This document shows, in pieces, positions 16,564 through 19,659 of a stretch of DNA of 19,659 bases. Under the pieces are notes generated by a model that made no database searches, had not been told where the DNA came from, and worked only from the letters and a program-made list of their open reading frames with translations. The DNA is from JANOMH01 sp031422295. Its GTDB lineage: Bacteria; Pseudomonadota; Alphaproteobacteria; Rhodobacterales; Rhodobacteraceae. The position numbers and the translations under genes were made by a program. The stretch covers positions 1 to 19,659 of the forward strand of contig JANOQM010000002.1 in assembly GCA_031422295.1 (NCBI GenBank), read 5' to 3'. The first letter of the stretch is position 1; the number at the start of each line of letters is the position of its first letter.

Positions 16564-16634
16564 CCGAAGTGCCGATCATTGTCTTGGGGCATTTGACCGA
16601 AGCCCAGCACCGGGCGTACTGCATCGCCGACAAC
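16550..16634 (+). pseudogene. Fragment of a ParB-like nuclease domain
   Basis: About 28 codons read VVGLAEVPIIVLGHLTEAQH then RAYCIADN. This is the end of the ParB/Srx-type domain found in ParB proteins and in phage DNA methylases with a ParB-like N-terminus. It lacks any start and the rest of the domain, overlaps the end of the enolase gene in a different frame, and is fused in frame to the next relic. It marks a recombination junction at about 16550-16563. Confidence 0.7.
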
Positions 16635-17460
16635 ATGCTGTCCAATATCACCACCCACCTGCTGCTGCCCTACATCCTGGCGGCGCAGGCCCAGAAGCAT
16701 GCCACCCACAACGAGGACGTGCGGCTGCACGATGCCATTGTCCAGCTTTCGGTTCCGGACCGGGATCTGACCGCCCCGCCCGCGTCACCGGCCGATGGAG
16801 ATCGATATATAGTGGCCTCGGGGGCGACAGGCCCTTGGGCTGGCTGGGATCTGAACGTGACAACATGGGTCGACGGTTTCGGGATGCGCCTGGTGCCACG
16901 TCTTGGCTGGCTGGCATGGATCGCCGCTGAGGCTACGTTTTTCGTCTGGAACGGTTCCGCCTGGCAATCTGTCGGCGTCCCACAGGACGTGTCAGACGCC
17001 ATCTTCGGTCTGGTGAATGACGTCGATCCGACAAAGCGTGCCCTATTTTCTCTTTCGGGAATCAGCACGGCCACCACTCGGACCGTCACGCTGCCGAATA
17101 CCTCGAGCGAGCTGGCAATTCTCGCAGGCACCCAAACCTTTAACGGCAATAAGACATTTTCCGGCACCCTGACCGCATCCGGAACTGTGACGATATCAAG
17201 CGCGGCCGCCACCATCGGCACTTCAGCTGCAACCGCAACGAACGGTATGGGCACTGGGGCCACCACGACCGGCGTCACCAAGACGGTGAATCTCGGCATA
17301 CGCGGCGCGTCGGGATCGAACACGGTCGTCAGTATCGGCTCCGCTACGGCGGGCGCAGGCGGCACGACAGTGATCAACACGCCGACGGTGACTTTTGCCA
17401 ATGCCGTCACACGGGTCGGGATGCCGCTGGCCAACCTGACCGCTCAGCTTCTGGGACTGG
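16635..17460 (+). pseudogene. DUF2793/tail-fibre-like phage protein, 3' truncated
   Basis: The frame starting MLSNITTHLLLPYILAAQAQ carries the DUF2793 domain of alphaproteobacterial phages: KHATHNEDVRLHDAIVQLSV, then DLTAPPASPADGDRYIVASG, GPWAGWDLNVTTWVDGFGMR, and FFVWNGSAWQSVG (about the first 115 codons). A Thr/Ser/Ala/Gly-rich tail-fibre section follows, with TQTFNGNKTFSGTLTASGTV and AGAGGTTVINTPTVTFANAV. After LLGLGG at about 17460 the frame runs 48 more codons through sequence that in another frame is sarcosine oxidase, so the true 3' end is lost. The ATG at 16635 may be original or a product of fusion with the ParB fragment. It would be a virion tail component; here it is a relic. Confidence 0.8.
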
Positions 17461-17464
17461 GTGG

Positions 17465-17752
17465 GGCCTGCGGGTCACGGTATTTACCAACAACGACGAT
17501 GGTTTGCGCACGACGACCGATCTTGCTGACAAGGGGATCAATGTCGTGGCTGTGGTCGATGTACGGACCGGCGGCACTTTGGTGCCCGGCATCAGGCATC
17601 TGAAGGGCGCGGTTGTGGGTCTGCTCATGGCCGGGCATGAACGCATGGGGGAACGGTTGCGGATGGTTAACCCGCTGAACGACATGGAAACCGAGGTCGA
17701 AGTGGTCAGCCCGCATTTCGTCGATCCACAAGGGGAGCGGTTGCGTGGGTAA
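17465..17752 (+). pseudogene. soxA: Sarcosine oxidase alpha subunit relic with internal deletion
   Basis: About 95 codons join two distant parts of SoxA (normally near 1,000 residues). LRVTVFTNNDDGLRT and DKGINVVAVVDVRTGG come from the central nucleotide-binding region. GHERMGERLRMVNPL and TEVEVVSPHFVDPQGERLRG then stop form the C-terminal end of the aminomethyltransferase-like domain. The join near GAVV/GLLMAG is in frame, so several hundred residues were removed cleanly. The 5' end is cut by the junction with the phage tail relic near 17461. No FAD, folate or catalytic part is complete. Its stop overlaps the soxG start by 8 bases, the original operon arrangement. The identification is by recalled motifs. 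Confidence 0.72.
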
Positions 17753-17948
17753 GATCAGTCTGAAACCGCTGAATGCCCTGCTGGGGTCCGAGCCTCGCGT
17801 TGATACTATCGGCGCGGTGACGATCAGCGAAAACGCGGGCGTAGCACTGGCGTCACTTGCCACGCGGCGCGCGCAGGCGGACCGGGTCGCCGCAGTGGCT
17901 CCTGGGATGGGGCTGGACTTGCCCGGCCCCGGTCGGGCCATCGCCTGA
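17745..17948 (+). pseudogene. soxG: Sarcosine oxidase gamma subunit, 3' truncated
   Basis: Sixty-seven codons from a GTG start read like the N-terminus of SoxG: KISLKPLNALLGSEPRVDTI, GAVTISENAGVALASLATRR, then LDLPGPGRAIA and a stop. Intact gamma subunits run to roughly 180-200 residues, and the LPGPGR motif is normally followed by the rest of the folate-binding-type fold, so about two thirds are missing. The stop lies only 3 bases from the end of the convergent GlxA-type gene, so the deletion joint is near 17940. It overlaps the soxA relic. It is almost certainly non-functional. Confidence 0.7.
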
Positions 17949-17951
17949 CCC

Positions 17952-18935
17952 TCAGTTCAACCCGCCCGCCCCGCTGGTCCGAAACGCATTAAGTTGCCGC
18001 CGGTCCTGCGCCGGGTCCATGCCGAACTCTGCCAGATAATGCCGCACCATCGGACCACTGGAGGCATAGCCGATGGATTGCGCAATCTCGGTCAGGCTGT
18101 CGGTCGAATACAGCACCCGTTGGCGCGCGCTTTTCAGGCGCATCTGGCGGTAGTATTTCAGCGGACTTTGCCCCGTGGCCCGCTTGAAACTGCGTTCCAG
18201 ATGCCGTTCCGACAGTTCAACAGCCAGCGCGACATCGCCGATCTGGATCGGGTCCTCGATATGGTCGGCGAACAGGCGGATAGACGCGGGCAGCATGTCG
18301 GCGGTGCTGTCGGTGCGCGGCACCGGGGTTTTCTGCGGCACCGCCTCGTCCCGGATGGTGGGGTGCTGGAACCAGCAGGCGACTTCGGTCATGACGGCAG
18401 CGCCCAGCCGATCCTCGATCAGTTTCAGCATCAGATCAAATACCGCGCCCGCCCCGGCAGCGGTCAGGCGGCGGCGGTCGCGGGTGATGACGGTGCCTGA
18501 GGTGGCGATTTCGGGAAACTCGGTGGCAAGGGCCGCGTCATAACACCAATGCACCGAGGCGCGGTGGCCCTGCATCAGCCCGGCCCGGCACAGCGGGAAC
18601 AGTCCGCCGGAAAACGCCCCCAACGTCAGCCCGCGCCGGGCCAGCCAGCGCAACCGGGCAGGCGTGCTGCGGGGGTCGAGAAACGGTGATCCGGGGGCAG
18701 ACAGCAAAAACAGGCTGTCCAGCCCCGTCACATCGGCCAAAGTGATATCAGGATCAAACCGCACATCCGCCGAGGACCGGATCGGCGTGCTGGTTTCGCC
18801 AATCAGGCTCCAGCCAAACTCCCGCCGCCCGACGATTTCATTGGCCGCCCGCGGAGGTTCGATGGCCGAGGTCAGACAGGCCATGGGAAAGCCGTCGAAT
18901 AGCAGAAAACCAACGGTGAGCGCGGGGTCAGACAT
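17952..18935 (-). CDS. GlxA-family transcriptional regulator
   Basis: This 327-residue regulator joins an N-terminal DJ-1/PfpI-like domain (about residues 5-190) to a C-terminal AraC helix-turn-helix (about 225-320). In the first domain, FLLFDGFPMACLTSAIEPPR and GAFSGGLFPLCRAGLMQGHR then ASVHWCYD match the GlxA pattern; the glutamine-amidotransferase nucleophile Cys is not at the elbow, so it is a ligand-sensing fold. The HTH part has VALAVELSERHLERSFKRAT then GQSPLKYYRQ, and IAQSIGYASSGPMVRHYLAE then FGM. The family includes GbdR and related activators of glycine betaine, dimethylglycine and sarcosine breakdown, which fits the sarcosine oxidase relics next door. It is divergent from the XRE-cupin gene. 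There is no strong ribosome site at the ATG. Confidence 0.92.
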   Translation of the reverse strand: MSDPALTVGFLLFDGFPMACLTSAIEPPRAANEIVGRREFGWSLIGETSTPIRSSADVRFDPDITLADVTGLDSLFLLSAPGSPFLDPRSTPARLRWLARRGLTLGAFSGGLFPLCRAGLMQGHRASVHWCYDAALATEFPEIATSGTVITRDRRRLTAAGAGAVFDLMLKLIEDRLGAAVMTEVACWFQHPTIRDEAVPQKTPVPRTDSTADMLPASIRLFADHIEDPIQIGDVALAVELSERHLERSFKRATGQSPLKYYRQMRLKSARQRVLYSTDSLTEIAQSIGYASSGPMVRHYLAEFGMDPAQDRRQLNAFRTSGAGGLN

Positions 18936-18941
18936 GGCTTA

Positions 18942-18958
18942 TTTTACTCTGAGGAAAA
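18942..18958. promoter_or_regulatory. Near-palindrome in the glxA-type/XRE-cupin divergent region
   Basis: TTTTACTCTGAGGAAAA is a 17-bp inverted repeat with one mismatched pair around a central T. It is in the 64-base gap between the two divergent regulator starts and overlaps the leader of the GlxA-type gene, so one of the two proteins could bind here to control both. No clear -35/-10 pair was identified. Confidence 0.45.
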
Positions 18959-18999
18959 ATTGCGCTAGATTTGAGGGGATGAGTGGTAAGGGGTTGATG

Positions 19000-19656
19000 A
19001 TGGACGACACGGCAAACAGCGCATCCAAAGGCGACCCCGTATTCTCGCAGGACCCGCACCGCGTGCGCGAGTTGTCCGAGCGTAATCTTGAGGTCGCGAT
19101 AGGCCGCGAAGTGCGCAGCTTTCGCCGCCAGCAGAACATGACCGTGGCCGAATTGGCGACCGTGACCGGGCTGTCGATCGGGATGCTGTCGAAAATTGAA
19201 AACGGCATCACCTCGCCATCGCTGACCACGCTGCAAATCCTCAGCCACGCGCTGCGCACCCCCCTCACCAGCTTTTTGCGCCGGTTCGAGGAACGGCGCG
19301 AGGTGCAGCATGTCAAGGCGGGCGAAGCGGTCGAGATGAAGCGGGCGGGCACGCGGGCCGGGCATCAGTATAACCTGCTGGGCCATATCGGGTCGAACTC
19401 CAGCGGTGTGGTGGTCGAGCCGTACATGATTACGCTCACCGAAACCTCGGACGTGTTTCCGGCGTTTCAGCATGACGGGATTGAGCTTTTGTATATGCTT
19501 GAGGGCGAAGTGAAATACCGGCATGGCGATCAGTTGTTCCATCTGAAACCCGGCGACAGCCTGTTTTTCGACGCCGACGCGCAGCATGGGCCAGAGGTTC
19601 TGGTCAAACTGCCCGCGCGGTTCCTGTCGATCATTTCCTACCCTCAGGCCAGTTAA
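19000..19656 (+). CDS. XRE-family regulator with C-terminal cupin domain
   Basis: This 218-residue protein has an XRE helix-turn-helix at about residues 33-90 (IGREVRSFRRQQNMTVAELA, TVTGLSIGMLSKIENGITSP, SLTTLQILSHAL) and a small cupin sensor at about 145-210 (FQHDGIELLYMLEGEVKYRH, FHLKPGDSLFFDADAQHGPE). This PuuR-like architecture is used by many regulators of amine, polyamine and amino-acid metabolism. The frame is open far upstream through the divergent gene. The ATG at 19000 is preferred because AAGGGG ends 6 bases before it; ATGs at 18997 and 18979 are alternatives. Together with the GlxA-type regulator and sarcosine oxidase relics it suggests that an amine/glutamate-family cluster continues beyond the right edge. 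That continuation is inferred. Confidence 0.92.
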   Translation: MDDTANSASKGDPVFSQDPHRVRELSERNLEVAIGREVRSFRRQQNMTVAELATVTGLSIGMLSKIENGITSPSLTTLQILSHALRTPLTSFLRRFEERREVQHVKAGEAVEMKRAGTRAGHQYNLLGHIGSNSSGVVVEPYMITLTETSDVFPAFQHDGIELLYMLEGEVKYRHGDQLFHLKPGDSLFFDADAQHGPEVLVKLPARFLSIISYPQAS

Positions 19657-19659
19657 TCG

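Noticed and set aside
16670..17434. 254-codon minus-strand open frame, Val/Pro/Ala-rich
   Set aside because: It is the complement of the repetitive Thr/Ser/Ala tail-fibre sequence; the plus strand has recognisable DUF2793 motifs.
18664..18999. Long N-terminal extension of the XRE-cupin frame
   Set aside because: It overlaps the divergent GlxA-type gene and has no domain; good ribosome spacing supports a start at 19000 (or 18997).
1..19659. tRNA, rRNA, CRISPR array, IS element or integrase
   Set aside because: No cloverleaf-like sequence, regularly spaced repeats, transposase or tyrosine/serine recombinase motifs were seen on either strand.

Overview
The window looks like accessory chromosome from a GC-rich alphaproteobacterium, most likely a Rhodobacteraceae (roseobacter-type) genome. 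This is inferred from overall composition, from tightly overlapping operons, from relics of a heterotetrameric sarcosine oxidase operon, and from a DUF2793-type phage tail protein of the kind common in that family. No search was run; every family call rests on motifs read from the translated sequence.

Layout. (1) 1-6726, all minus strand: a carbohydrate operon in the order GH116 glycoside hydrolase, periplasmic sugar-binding protein, two MalF/MalG-type permeases and an AraC-family regulator. No ATPase is present in the window. The GH116 gene is cut by a single in-frame TGA between its two catalytic residues. (2) 6727-7461: a gene-poor gap with the GH116 upstream region and a decayed fragment of a DNA cytosine-5 methyltransferase (7144-7434, plus strand). 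(3) 7462-16563: a second catabolic block. On the minus strand it has a LacI-family regulator, an enolase-superfamily protein lacking all the expected metal ligands, and a complete dipeptide/oligosaccharide-type ABC importer (binding protein, two permeases, two ATPases). Divergent from lacI is a second enolase-superfamily gene with an intact active site. A 14-bp palindrome, GTATAACGTTATAC, overlaps the predicted -10 box of the binding-protein gene, and a 12/14 match lies in the lacI/enolase divergent region, so the block looks like one LacI-controlled regulon. (4) 16550-17948: back-to-back gene relics on the plus strand. They are a ParB-like fragment, a DUF2793/tail-fibre fragment, an internally deleted sarcosine oxidase alpha gene and a 3'-truncated sarcosine oxidase gamma gene. 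(5) 17952-19656: a divergent pair of regulators, a GlxA-type AraC protein and an XRE-cupin protein, sharing a 64-bp promoter region with a near-palindrome.

How it fits together. Block 1 would import a sugar or glycoside and cleave a beta-glucosidic or beta-xylosidic bond, if the GH116 stop is suppressed or is a sequence error. Block 3 would import a small oligomeric or peptide-like substrate and run an enolase-type epimerisation, cycloisomerisation or dehydration on it. The phage-like relics on both sides of block 3 and the wrecked sarcosine oxidase genes beside a GlxA regulator suggest that catabolic cassettes were inserted into a decaying prophage and an older methylamine/glycine-betaine locus. 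The most unusual points are the pairing of an intact and a catalytically stripped enolase under one operator motif, the lone nonsense codon in GH116, and the relic mosaic.
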